The notes below the pieces were generated by a model. It had not been told where the DNA came from, made no database searches, and worked only from the letters and a program-made list of their open reading frames with translations. From assembly GCF_000455825.1 (NCBI RefSeq), contig NZ_ATAO01000217.1, positions 221,758 through 285,757 on the forward strand: a DNA stretch of 64,000 nucleotides. Direction: 5' to 3'. How positions within the stretch are numbered: the stretch's first letter is position 1; each line of letters opens with the position of its first letter. Positions 43,253 to 51,614 of this stretch are shown piece by piece. Position numbers and translations under genes: made by a program. The stretch is from Microbacterium maritypicum MF109. Lineage in GTDB: Bacteria; Actinomycetota; Actinomycetes; Actinomycetales; Microbacteriaceae.

Positions 43253-44194
43253 ATGGCCAAGCGTTCGAGCGGCATCACCCTGCAACAGCTCACCTACTAC
43301 ATCGAGGTCGCTGCGGAAGGATCGATCAGCGCCGCCGCCGACCTGCTCTACGTCGCCCAGCCCACCATGTCGGCGGCGATGAAGGATCTGGAGAGCAGGG
43401 TGGGGCGCGTGCTCCTCCTCCGCTCCGCCCGCGGCGTGACGCTCACGACCGACGGTGTGGAGTTCCTCGGATACGCCCGGCAGGTCGTCGAGCAGGTCGC
43501 GCTCCTCGAACAGCGCTACCTCGGTCGTCCGCCGTCGCGACGCCTGCTCGGAGTGTCGACCCAGCACTACTCGTTCGCCGTCGACGCGTTGGTGCGGATG
43601 GTGAAGGCGACCTCGGCTGCCGAGTACGAGTTCTCGCTGCGGGAGACGCGGACGTGGGACATCATCGAAGACGTCCGCACGCTCCGCAGCGAGCTGGGGA
43701 TCCTCTACCGGAACGACTTCAACCGCAACGTGATCGACAAGCTGCTCCGCGACTCCGGGCTCGCCTTCCACCCGCTCTTCGTCGCACAGCCGCACATCTT
43801 CATCTCCCGCAAGAACCCCCTTGCCACCCGAGATCGCGTGACCCTCGACGATCTCGCCGACGTGCCGAGGCTCACCTTCGACCAGGGGGCGAACAACTCC
43901 TTCTACTTCGCCGAGGAGATCCTCTCCACCCTCTCCAGCCCCCAGGACATCCGCGTCTCCGACCGCGCGACCATCTTCAACCTGATGATCGGCCTCGACG
44001 GCTACACCATCTCGACGGGCATCATCAGCGACGACCTCGACCCCGAGATCGTCGCCATCCCGCTCGACGTCGACGAGAACATCGAGATCGGCTGGATCGG
44101 GCATGCGGCGATCCCCCTCACCGAGCAGGCACAGCGCTACCTCGCCGAACTGCGCACGGTGGTCTCCGAGTTCGGGGTGGAGTTGCTCGGCTGA
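43253..44194 (+). CDS. LysR family regulator, probable controller of mesXD
   Basis: A 313-residue LysR protein. The N-terminal helix-turn-helix is LQQLTYYIEVAAEGSISAAADLLYVAQPTMSAAMKDLESRVGRVLLLRSARGVTLTTDG. The effector domain starts near residue 95 and keeps the usual two-lobed periplasmic-binding fold. Methionine genes in other bacteria are often controlled by LysR proteins sensing homocysteine (MetR) or cysteine precursors (CysB, Cbl), so a similar ligand is plausible. It is divergent from mesX with a 122-bp shared promoter region. Confidence 0.9.
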   Translation: MAKRSSGITLQQLTYYIEVAAEGSISAAADLLYVAQPTMSAAMKDLESRVGRVLLLRSARGVTLTTDGVEFLGYARQVVEQVALLEQRYLGRPPSRRLLGVSTQHYSFAVDALVRMVKATSAAEYEFSLRETRTWDIIEDVRTLRSELGILYRNDFNRNVIDKLLRDSGLAFHPLFVAQPHIFISRKNPLATRDRVTLDDLADVPRLTFDQGANNSFYFAEEILSTLSSPQDIRVSDRATIFNLMIGLDGYTISTGIISDDLDPEIVAIPLDVDENIEIGWIGHAAIPLTEQAQRYLAELRTVVSEFGVELLG

Positions 44195-44267
44195 GGGGTA
44201 CGCCTCCGGGGGGAGAGGAGCTCCGCCTCCACAGGGCACCGAGAGATCGTGCACCCCGCCAAAGATT

Positions 44268-44287
44268 CTTATACAATGGCTTATACA
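44268..44287 (+). promoter_or_regulatory. Direct repeats at the vapBC promoter
   Basis: CTTATACA occurs twice with a 12-bp period (44268, 44280), 22 bases before the vapB ATG and just upstream of its AGGAGG-like ribosome site. The copies are also good -10 candidates (TATACA), so VapB binding would directly block polymerase. Confidence 0.55.
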
Positions 44288-44309
44288 GAACTTCCGCGAA
44301 GGAGGAGCC

Positions 44310-44564
44310 ATGGCCGTCACATCGATTGACATCGACCCCGACGAGCTTCAGCAGGCCAAGAAGCTTGCCGGCACGACCTCCAACCGCGAGACGGTGGATC
44401 TCGCGCTGCGCACGCTCATCGCGGTGCGCCGCCAGCCCGCCGCCGTGGAGCGCATCATCGCTCGCCACTTCGACACTGACCAGATCGACGCGCCGACGAT
44501 CGCTCCGGACACGAGTCCGGATCCCGACACGGGCGCTCCCCGGGAGAAGAGCACCGTTCGGTGA
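44310..44564 (+). CDS. vapB: VapB-type antitoxin
   Basis: An 84-residue antitoxin. MAVTSIDIDPDELQQAKKLAGTTSNRETVDLALRTLIAVRRQ is the VapB/DUF2191-like DNA-binding N-terminus (a ribbon-helix-helix pattern), and the acidic Pro/Asp tail would wrap the toxin. A strong GGAGGAG ribosome site precedes the ATG. The stop overlaps the vapC GTG by four bases, so the two are translationally coupled. Binding to the two CTTATACA repeats would autorepress the operon. Confidence 0.88.
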   Translation: MAVTSIDIDPDELQQAKKLAGTTSNRETVDLALRTLIAVRRQPAAVERIIARHFDTDQIDAPTIAPDTSPDPDTGAPREKSTVR

Positions 44565-44965
44565 CCACTTACCTCGTCGACAACAGCATCTGGCAGAAGG
44601 CAGGCAGGAGCACGGCGATCGGCGACAGGCTCCGGGCCCTGTCGCCGAATCACCTGATCATCACGTGCCCGCCGCAGGTCCTCGAGTACTGCCACTCCGC
44701 GCGCAATGCAAAGGAGTACGCAGAGTTGCGTGCGGACATGGAGGGGCTGCTCCCCGCGTGGGAACACCCCGACGAGCGTGACGCCCTCGACCTTCAGCAG
44801 GCGCTGTGGGACACAGGGCTCATGAGAGCAGCCGCAGCCTTCGACTGCCTCATCGCCGCATACGCGGTCGCCAACGACGCAGTGATCCTGAACTCGGACC
44901 AGGATTTCGGGTACATAGAGATGGCGACTGAGGGACGAGTCCGCCAGGAGTACGTCGCGGCCTGA
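44561..44965 (+). CDS. vapC: VapC PIN-domain ribonuclease toxin
   Basis: A 134-residue PIN toxin, a Mg-dependent RNase that usually cuts tRNA or rRNA. The acidic metal site is intact: Asp7 (YLVDNSIW), Glu42 (VLEYCHS), Asp95 (AFDCLIAAYA) and Asp113/Asp115 (LNSDQDFGYI). The start is the GTG overlapping vapB. It is the last gene before the tRNA-Ser terminator region, and the converging tRNA lies 111 bases beyond its stop. It should be active; the RNA target is not predictable. Confidence 0.9.
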   Translation: MTTYLVDNSIWQKAGRSTAIGDRLRALSPNHLIITCPPQVLEYCHSARNAKEYAELRADMEGLLPAWEHPDERDALDLQQALWDTGLMRAAAAFDCLIAAYAVANDAVILNSDQDFGYIEMATEGRVRQEYVAA

Positions 44966-45046
44966 GGTCAGACACATGTGAGCGTGCGGCGCCATCGAAC
45001 TTCCAGGCAAGAGCGCTCGCTCTCGGAGAGCCCCGTGATGATACGG

Positions 45047-45070
45047 AAAAACCCCCTCACTCGGAGGGGG
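45047..45070 (-). terminator. Intrinsic terminator of tRNA-Ser
   Basis: On the minus strand a 7-bp GC stem (CCCCCTC/GAGGGGG) with a 5-base loop is followed by five T, starting six bases past the tRNA 3' CCA. This is a complete rho-independent terminator. On the plus strand it may also stop vapBC transcripts. Confidence 0.85.
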
Positions 45071-45076
45071 CTTCCA

Positions 45077-45167
45077 TGGCGGTGACGGTGGGATTTGAAC
45101 CCACGGTAGGGGGTTACCCTACACAACTTTTCGAGAGTTGCACCTTCGGCCGCTCGGACACGTCACC
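45077..45167 (-). tRNA. tRNA-Ser(CGA), 91 nt including encoded CCA
   Basis: The minus strand folds into a class II tRNA. The acceptor stem is GGTGACG with CGTCACC, discriminator G and encoded CCA at 45079-45077. The D-arm starts TCCGAGCGG, the anticodon stem is CAACT/AGTTG and the loop CTCGAAA gives anticodon CGA (45133-45131). A long variable arm (GTGTAGGGTAACCCCCTAC) and a TTCAAATC T-loop complete it. It reads UCG serine codons, which are common in this GC-rich genome. No integrase or attachment duplication is visible next to it. Confidence 0.97.
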
Positions 45168-45230
45168 GCGGAATAGCTTACGCGACGCGGGGCCCGCACG
45201 CGAATCGAGACCCGCACGCCGCCGCGCACG

Positions 45231-46277
45231 TCACCAGGCGGCGGCGACCTCGGCGTGCGTGCGCAGGATGCCCTCGGTCGATCCCGCGGGCGCGCGCCCG
45301 ATGCCGCACTCGGTCGCGACCCCGAACTCGGTGGCGAACGGAGTCGCGGCGGCGACGCGACGGGCGGCGCCCTCCACCCCGTCCTCGCGGTGCACGAGGC
45401 CCAGGTAGAGCTCGCCGACCGGGGCGAGGCCTGTGAGCGGGGCGAAGTAGGCCTCGTCGTCGTGGTCGATCGGCACCGGCAGGTGCAGCCACGTGAGCGG
45501 ACGGGCGGATGCCGCCACCACGGCGTTCGCGTACCGGACCAGGTTCGCGGCGTCGCGCGGCTCGAAGAAGTGCTTCTCCCCCGCGTCGCCGTAGCAGAGG
45601 TGCACACCCACCTCGACGTCGGCGGGCACCGCGTCGACCAGTGCGGCCAGGCGCGAGACCAGACCGTCGAACGGGTCGCCAGGCCACCACGCCTCCATGA
45701 CCGCTCCGTAGCCCGCGGCGCGCTCGATGATGCCCATCTCGCTCGCGACGTCCCACTGCACCGCGAGGTCCTCGTGCGGGATGGCCTCGAGGATCTCGTC
45801 GAGCTCGCGCAGGATCGCGGCGGTGTAGACGGGCTCGATGGCCGCGCGGTCATCGCCGTGGAAGAACGAGGAGATCACGGCGAGGGGCGTCGGCAGCGAC
45901 ACCTGGAACCGCACGCCGGCGGGCACCGCGCCCTCGGCCCGTAGTCGCTCGAACACCGCATACGACTCGATCGCGGCGGCGGCATACCCCAGCGGCGGCA
46001 TCTTGATGCTCGCAGCATCCACTCCCTCGGCGATGCGCAGGCCGCGGGCGTCGATGCCGGCGGGGAACGGGATGGGTTCGTCGCCTGTGCGCTCGATGCC
46101 CTCGGCCTCACCGATCACGTCGGGCTGGAACATGATCCAGTGGAACCGCTTGCCGACCTCGCCGTCCGGAATGCGACGGAGCCGGGTGCCGAGTAGTTTC
46201 GCAGCGGTGCGGATCGTGGTCTCGGCATCGTCGTAATTCACGCTGCCCACGAGGAGGGCACCCTGCGGCTGAGTCAT
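45231..46277 (-). CDS. MetE/UROD-superfamily protein, cobalamin-independent methionine-synthase-like, function unknown
   Basis: A 348-residue TIM-barrel protein related to the MetE catalytic domain but distinct from the MesD gene in this window. It starts GALLVGSVNYDDAETTIRTAAKLLGTRLRRIPDGEVGKRFHWIMFQ. Zinc-type ligands are retained as His and Cys in VGVHLCYGD and Cys in ATECGIGRAP, so it probably activates a thiol for methyl or alkyl transfer. Similar proteins are annotated as hypothetical or MetE-like in actinobacteria. It is divergent from a putative Fe(II) oxygenase gene, an echo of the MesD-MesX pair. Confidence 0.75.
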   Translation of the reverse strand: MTQPQGALLVGSVNYDDAETTIRTAAKLLGTRLRRIPDGEVGKRFHWIMFQPDVIGEAEGIERTGDEPIPFPAGIDARGLRIAEGVDAASIKMPPLGYAAAAIESYAVFERLRAEGAVPAGVRFQVSLPTPLAVISSFFHGDDRAAIEPVYTAAILRELDEILEAIPHEDLAVQWDVASEMGIIERAAGYGAVMEAWWPGDPFDGLVSRLAALVDAVPADVEVGVHLCYGDAGEKHFFEPRDAANLVRYANAVVAASARPLTWLHLPVPIDHDDEAYFAPLTGLAPVGELYLGLVHREDGVEGAARRVAAATPFATEFGVATECGIGRAPAGSTEGILRTHAEVAAAW

Positions 46278-46350
46278 ACCCCTCAGGATATCGACGCTCC
46301 CGTCGGGCCTTTTCCCCGGCGAGACCCCCACGCTGCGGTGGGCATTCGAG

Positions 46351-46364
46351 TTAGGATGGCCTAA
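46351..46364. promoter_or_regulatory. Inverted repeat TTAGG-N4-CCTAA between divergent genes
   Basis: A 5-bp inverted repeat lies in the 132-bp shared promoter region, 46 bases before the plus-strand gene. It resembles parts of a DtxR/IdeR iron box but the spacing is wrong (4 rather than 9). TAGGAT within it may instead be a -10 element. Confidence 0.3.
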
Positions 46365-46409
46365 GAACCCGCCGCCTGTGGGGGCAGCGATGACGGGAAG
46401 GTATTCATC

Positions 46410-47186
46410 ATGGGCTTCATCACGTCCGAGGCGCTGTCCGAGACCGGCTACGTGGTCCTCGACGACCACACCTCCGCCACGGATCCCGCCGAATGGTTGG
46501 GCCTGGAGTATGTCGGCTGGCGCTCCTCCGGCATCACGCGCTTCGCCCCGCTCACCAGCTATGCCGGCGACGTCGACTGCAACGGCTTCTGGAACCACAC
46601 CCCGCCGCGCACCGACAAGGATGGCGTCTGGGTCGCCTCGCAGGTCGCGGTCGCCCCGACGCTCCAACGCCGGGCACAGGAGCCGGGCGCCGGCATCGGC
46701 CGCTGCCGCGTGATCGAGCTGCAGCCGAACGAGTACGCCGACGCGATCTACAACCTGCACCAGGACGACAACAACCGCCTCAACGAAGAGGGCACCGGCT
46801 GGGTCGTCCGCGGGTTCTTCAACCTCTCCGACGACACCGAGTCGATGCTGATCCTGCGCGCCGACCGTTTCGATCCGGCGACCGAGATCCGCCTGCCGCT
46901 GCGCGCCGGCTCGCGCATCATCGTCGACACCCAGCGCTTCTGGCACGCGGTCTGGCACCGCGGCACCGCCCCGCGGTACGCGCTCATCACGTCATGGACC
47001 AGCGGCCCCGAGCTCGACGCCTACATCGCCGCCAACCACGGCGACCCGCACCCGAAGACCGTCGACCTCGACCCGCAGTTCGTCGACGATGCGCAGGTCG
47101 AGCTGCACCGCCGCATCGAGGAGCGCCGTCGCGCGTTCGAGGCTCAAGGCATCGTGATGGAACCGCCCGTCGACATGAACGTCTGA
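46410..47186 (+). CDS. Putative Fe(II)/2-oxoglutarate-dependent oxygenase-like protein
   Basis: A 258-residue protein with a double-stranded beta-helix pattern. The possible facial triad is His117-x-Asp119 (YNLHQDDNNR) and His179 (DTQRFWHAVWHRG), with Arg189 (PRYALITSW) placed to bind 2-oxoglutarate. It starts MGFITSEALSETGYVVLDDH. I recognise no exact family, and the motif assignment is by eye. It is divergent from a MetE-like gene, which suggests that an oxygen-dependent step and a zinc-thiol transferase work together, as in mesXD (inference). The tail after residue 200 is helical. Confidence 0.6.
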   Translation: MGFITSEALSETGYVVLDDHTSATDPAEWLGLEYVGWRSSGITRFAPLTSYAGDVDCNGFWNHTPPRTDKDGVWVASQVAVAPTLQRRAQEPGAGIGRCRVIELQPNEYADAIYNLHQDDNNRLNEEGTGWVVRGFFNLSDDTESMLILRADRFDPATEIRLPLRAGSRIIVDTQRFWHAVWHRGTAPRYALITSWTSGPELDAYIAANHGDPHPKTVDLDPQFVDDAQVELHRRIEERRRAFEAQGIVMEPPVDMNV

Positions 47187-47231
47187 GGCGACGGCCCGCG
47201 GGTCTCCCCACAGGCTCCTTCTCGCTGCCCC

Positions 47232-48920
47232 TCAGATCGTGCGGCCGTCGTGGATCCGCACCACGCGGTCGACCGTCCCCTCGGGAGGCGCCACGTGCGA
47301 GATCAGCAGCACCGACTGCTCCCCCGCGGCCTGCAGCAGATCACGCAGCAGGGCATTCGATGCTTCCGGATCGACCCCCGCCGTCGGCTCGTCGAGGACC
47401 AGCACGGGGAAGCCGCGCAGCAGCGCCCTGGCGAGCGCGATCCGCTGCGCCTGGCCACCGGACACCAGCGCGCCGCGGTCGCCGACCCGCGCATCGAGGC
47501 CCCCACGCTCCCGCACCCAGTCACCGAGGCCGACCCGCTCGAGCACCGCCTGCAGGTCTTCGTCCGAGGCGGAGTCCCGCGCGAAGAGCAGGTTCTGGCG
47601 GATGTCCTCGTCGAACAGCTGAGGACTCTGCTCGCACAGCCCGATCACGCGTCGCAGCGCCGGACCCGAGAGCTCCGCGGCATCGCGACCACCGACCAGA
47701 TACTCGCCCTCCACGCGCAGGAAGCCGACCAGGGTCGCCGCGAGCGAACTCTTGCCCGCCCCGCTCGGCCCCGCGACCAGCACCCGTTCGCCGGGTCGGA
47801 GGTCGAGATCCACGCCTCTCAGAGCGGGCGTCCCGCCAGGCCAGGTCGCACGCGCGTCGCGCAGGCTTACAGCCGGGGTGCCTTCGAACTCGACGTCATC
47901 ACCCGCGTCGACGCGCAGCTCGTCCGGCATCCGCTCGGGCAGCACGTCGACGATGCGCTCCGCGCTGGAACGCACGCTCCGCCACGATGCGGCGGCGATC
48001 GGCACCGCGCCGAAGATCTCGAACACCACCATCGGCACGAGCACGGCCACGGCCAGCCACGGCCCGTCGATCGAGCCGTCCGAGAGGCCGGGAGCCGCCG
48101 CGGCGAGCGCCCAGACCGAAGCGACTCCGGCGACCGCGGAGACCACGCCGGCGGCTACGGCCTGCGCGAGCGAGGCACGGTCGACAACGCGTCGCAGCGC
48201 GGCATCCGCTGCGGTGATCCGTGCACGGGCCTGCTCCTCCGCGCTATAGGCGATGAGCACGTCGAGGCTGCCGAAGTAGTCGACGAGGGCCGCCGAGAGC
48301 TCGGCCCGACGTTCCGAGACCTGCGCTTCGGCGCGTGAGCCGAACACCCACCCCAAACCGATCGCGGCTGCCGCAGCGACGAGCAGGCACACGGCCAGCG
48401 TGAGCGCGGCGGCGGGCGATACGAACGCGATGAACCCGACGGCCCCGATAGCGACCAGAGCGGCGACCCCGAGCGGCTGCACCACCCGCAGCGGCAGGTT
48501 CTGCAGGTTCTCGACGTCGTCGACGAGAGCTGCGAGAACCCGACCGCGATCCGTCGCGCCGAGTCCCGCTGGCGACAGCGGGATGAGTCGGCGCACCATG
48601 TCGGCGCGGGTCGAGGCGAGTTGACGCAGCGCGGCATCGTGTCCGCTCAGGCGCTCCAGATAGCGGGTGACCGCGCGCGAGACGGCGAAGAAGCGCACAC
48701 CGACGACGGCGATCGACAGCGGCACCAGCGAGTCGACGATCGATGCGCTCACGATCAGCCACCCGCTGACGGCGAGCAGGCTCACGGCGGCGGCGGCCGA
48801 GAGCAGACCCCAGATCAGACCCGGCACGAAGCGGCCGAGCGGCGGTTGCGCGAGTCGCAGGATGGCGCCGACCCGGTGACCGCGGGAATGCACTGTGTCG
48901 GTTGTGCGGGGTGCAGTCAT
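47232..48920 (-). CDS. cydC: Thiol-exporting ABC transporter subunit CydC
   Basis: A 562-residue half-transporter: six membrane helices in residues 30-310, then an ATPase domain with Walker A GPSGAGKSS, signature LVSGGQAQRIALARALL and Walker B VLVLDEPTAG. CydDC exports cysteine or glutathione and binds haem, and is needed to assemble cytochrome bd. MTAPRTT is the start (48920), overlapping the cydD stop by four bases. It is last in the cydABDC order, as in other actinobacteria. No terminator is obvious in the 45 bases before the converging gene's end. Confidence 0.93.
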   Translation of the reverse strand: MTAPRTTDTVHSRGHRVGAILRLAQPPLGRFVPGLIWGLLSAAAAVSLLAVSGWLIVSASIVDSLVPLSIAVVGVRFFAVSRAVTRYLERLSGHDAALRQLASTRADMVRRLIPLSPAGLGATDRGRVLAALVDDVENLQNLPLRVVQPLGVAALVAIGAVGFIAFVSPAAALTLAVCLLVAAAAAIGLGWVFGSRAEAQVSERRAELSAALVDYFGSLDVLIAYSAEEQARARITAADAALRRVVDRASLAQAVAAGVVSAVAGVASVWALAAAAPGLSDGSIDGPWLAVAVLVPMVVFEIFGAVPIAAASWRSVRSSAERIVDVLPERMPDELRVDAGDDVEFEGTPAVSLRDARATWPGGTPALRGVDLDLRPGERVLVAGPSGAGKSSLAATLVGFLRVEGEYLVGGRDAAELSGPALRRVIGLCEQSPQLFDEDIRQNLLFARDSASDEDLQAVLERVGLGDWVRERGGLDARVGDRGALVSGGQAQRIALARALLRGFPVLVLDEPTAGVDPEASNALLRDLLQAAGEQSVLLISHVAPPEGTVDRVVRIHDGRTI

Positions 48921-50575
48921 GCGTTCACCCCCAGCTCCACGATCTGATCCGCGATCTCCCGTGCGGTCCGACGGTGGGAGACGAGGAGGATCGTCGCACC
49001 GGCATCCGCCTTCTCGCGCAGCGATCGCCACAGCCGGTCCTCGGTCTCGGGGTCGAGTGCACTCGACGGCTCATCGAGTGCGAGCACGCGTCCGGACGCC
49101 GATGCCTGGCGATACAGGGCTCGAGCGACAGCCACCCGCTGCGCCTGCCCACCCGACAGCCCCGCTCCCTGCACGCCGAGTTCCAGCGCGGGGTCGATCC
49201 CCTCGGCGCAGGCATCGTCGAGCGCATCGCGCACCCGGTCGGCATCCGGCTCAGGATCACCGAGGGTGACGTTCGCCGCCACGGTCCCGCGCGTGAGGCC
49301 TGGTGCCTGTCCCGCCCAGGCGAGCCACACCGACGGCGCGATCCCCCTCACGTCCGCGCCGCCGTAGGACGCCGTCCCCTCGAACTCGACCGCGCCCCGG
49401 AGCGCGGCCAGCAGCGATGACTTCCCCGACCCGCTCGGCCCTTCGATGACCGTGATGGTCCCCGGCCCGGCTGCGAACGACACCGACGGCAGGTCGCGCA
49501 CCCGCAGACCCTCGACCACGAGGTTTCCGCCCTTCGCCGGTTCCACCTGCATGACCGATTCCCGGATGCCGGGGGCTTCGACGGCGATTCCTCCGGCATC
49601 CGTCGAAAGCTCCTGCATCCGCGCGCGCTCCCCTGCCGCATCCAGCACCTCGAACACGTCCTCCGTCGCCGCAACCCCTTCGGCAGCAGCGTGGAACTGC
49701 ACCCCCACCTGCCGGATGGGCAGGAACGCCTCGGGAGCGAGCAGCAGCACGAACAGCCCGACCTCGAGAGTCAGATCACCCGACAGCAGCCGGAACCCGA
49801 CCGACACCGCGATCAGGGCCACCGCGATCGAGGCCAGCAGCTCCATCGCGAAGCCGGACAGGAACGAGAACCGCAGCACCTTCATGGTCTCGCGGCGGTA
49901 CTCGTCCGCGGTGACCTCGATGCGGTCGGCAGCGCGACGATCACGCCCGAACAGTCGCAGCGTCGACAGCCCCTGCACCGTGTCGGCGAAGCGTGCCGCG
50001 AGGCGCTGCAGCGTCTGCCACTGCCGCGTCTGGACGGTGCGGGTCGCCATGCCGATCAGGATGAGGAACAGCGGGATCAACGGCAGCGTGATCACCGCGG
50101 TGAGTCCGCTCGGCCAGTCCTGCCACCACATGACCGCGACGAGCACCGGCGTCGCGATCACGGTCAGCACGAGCTGCGGGATGTAACGCGCGAAGTAGGC
50201 GTCGAGCGCTTCGAGTCCGTGGCCCGCGGTCACCGCGAGCGCGGTCTGGTTGCGTTGCGCGAGCCACCCTGGCCCGAGTCTCCCGACCGCAGCCACGAGC
50301 GCCGTGCGCAGCTGCATCCCCGTCTTGGCGGCCGCCCGTGTCCCCGCCGCATCAGAGGCCGCGATGAGCAGGCCTCGCAGCAGAGCCGTGAGCAGCAGCC
50401 AGAGCAGCGACGAAGTGACGTCCCGACCCGCGAGCGCCCCCGTGATCGCATCGGTCAACAGCCACGCGAAGGCGATCGTGACCGCGGTCTGGACGACGCC
50501 GATCAACGCGGATGCCGCGAGGAAACCCCTCGCGGCACCCGCGTATCTCAGCAGTCTCGGATCGACGGGTTTCAC
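48917..50575 (-). CDS. cydD: Thiol-exporting ABC transporter subunit CydD
   Basis: A 552-residue half-transporter, GTG start overlapping the cydB stop by four bases. Six helices (VVQTAVTIAFAWLLTDAITGAL and so on) precede an ATPase domain with Walker A GPSGSGKSS, signature GAGLSGGQAQRVAVARALY and Walker B LALDEPSSALD. It forms the heterodimer with CydC in the cytoplasmic membrane and supports maturation of the bd oxidase. Both ATP sites look intact. Confidence 0.94.
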   Translation of the reverse strand: MKPVDPRLLRYAGAARGFLAASALIGVVQTAVTIAFAWLLTDAITGALAGRDVTSSLLWLLLTALLRGLLIAASDAAGTRAAAKTGMQLRTALVAAVGRLGPGWLAQRNQTALAVTAGHGLEALDAYFARYIPQLVLTVIATPVLVAVMWWQDWPSGLTAVITLPLIPLFLILIGMATRTVQTRQWQTLQRLAARFADTVQGLSTLRLFGRDRRAADRIEVTADEYRRETMKVLRFSFLSGFAMELLASIAVALIAVSVGFRLLSGDLTLEVGLFVLLLAPEAFLPIRQVGVQFHAAAEGVAATEDVFEVLDAAGERARMQELSTDAGGIAVEAPGIRESVMQVEPAKGGNLVVEGLRVRDLPSVSFAAGPGTITVIEGPSGSGKSSLLAALRGAVEFEGTASYGGADVRGIAPSVWLAWAGQAPGLTRGTVAANVTLGDPEPDADRVRDALDDACAEGIDPALELGVQGAGLSGGQAQRVAVARALYRQASASGRVLALDEPSSALDPETEDRLWRSLREKADAGATILLVSHRRTAREIADQIVELGVNA

Positions 50576-51600
50576 GCGTGTGCCGGAGCCCCCTCGATCG
50601 ACTTCCGGGTGACCCGCTTGCGGAAGACCCAGTAGGTCCACGCCTGGTACGCCAGCACGAGCGGCATCGCGATCAAGGCCGTCCAGCTCATGATCTGCAG
50701 TGTGTACGGGGTGCTCGACGCGTTGGCGATCGTGAGGCTGTACGCCGGGTCGATCGTCGACGGCATCACGTACGGGAACAGCGCGGAGAAGAGCATGACC
50801 ACGGCGAACAGCACCGTGAGCATCCCGGAGAAGAACGCCCACCCGTCGCGACGGATCATGGAGAGCCCGACAGCCGCGATCAGACTGACCGCCGCGAGCG
50901 CGCCGGCGCCGATGACCAGCCAGAGCAGCGGAGCCTCACGGCCCATCGCGATCGCGACCGTCCAGATCACGGTCGCGGCAGCGACGAGGATCGTCGGGAT
51001 GGCGGCCTTCTTCGCCAGCTTCTGCGCGTCTTCATGCACCTGGCCGTCGGTCTTGAGCGCCACGAACAGCACGCCGTGCAGGAAGAAGAGCAGCAGCGTG
51101 GTGACGCCGACCAGCAGTGCGTACGGGTTCAGCAGGGCGAAGAACCCGCCGACGTAGATGTGGTTCTCATCGATGGCCACGCCCTGCACGATGTTGCCGA
51201 ACGCGACGCCCCACAGCAGTGCGGGAACGACCGAGCCGATGACGATCATCCGGTCGAAGCCGGCCTTCCACTTCGCGCTGTCACGCTGGTGTCGGTACTC
51301 GAACGAGACACCGCGCAGGATCAGCGCAAGCAGGATCAGCAGCAGCGGCAGGTAGAAGCCGCTGAACAGCGTGGCGTACCACTCGGGGAACGACGCGAAC
51401 AGCACGGCGCCGGCCACGATGACCCAGGTCTCGTTGAGATCCCAGACCGGGCCGATCGTGTTGATGACCTGTCGGCGCGAGACGTCGTTCTTGCCGAGGA
51501 ATGGCAGGGACATGCCGACGCCGAAGTCGAAGCCGTCGAGCACGAAGTAGCCCACGAAGAAGAAGGCGACGATGAAGAACCAGAGTGTTGCGAGATCCAT
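50572..51600 (-). CDS. cydB: Cytochrome bd ubiquinol/menaquinol oxidase subunit II
   Basis: A 342-residue membrane protein with eight or nine helices. It starts MDLATLWFFIVAFFFVGYFVLDGFDFGVGM, with the conserved GFDFGVG motif, and continues with VWDLNETWVIVAGAVLFASFPEWYATLFSGFYLPL. It pairs with CydA in the high-affinity terminal oxidase that reduces oxygen to water. It begins 14 bases after the cydA stop. Confidence 0.96.
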   Translation of the reverse strand: MDLATLWFFIVAFFFVGYFVLDGFDFGVGMSLPFLGKNDVSRRQVINTIGPVWDLNETWVIVAGAVLFASFPEWYATLFSGFYLPLLLILLALILRGVSFEYRHQRDSAKWKAGFDRMIVIGSVVPALLWGVAFGNIVQGVAIDENHIYVGGFFALLNPYALLVGVTTLLLFFLHGVLFVALKTDGQVHEDAQKLAKKAAIPTILVAAATVIWTVAIAMGREAPLLWLVIGAGALAAVSLIAAVGLSMIRRDGWAFFSGMLTVLFAVVMLFSALFPYVMPSTIDPAYSLTIANASSTPYTLQIMSWTALIAMPLVLAYQAWTYWVFRKRVTRKSIEGAPAHA

Positions 51601-51614
51601 GATGCTCCTCCCTC

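Noticed and set aside
45077..45167. tRNA-Ser as attachment site of an integrated element
   Set aside because: No integrase gene and no duplicated tRNA 3' end were seen on either side.
46351..46364. Iron box (DtxR/IdeR site)
   Set aside because: TTAGG and CCTAA are present, but the spacer is 4 bp instead of 9, so the 19-bp consensus cannot be fitted; kept only as an unexplained inverted repeat.
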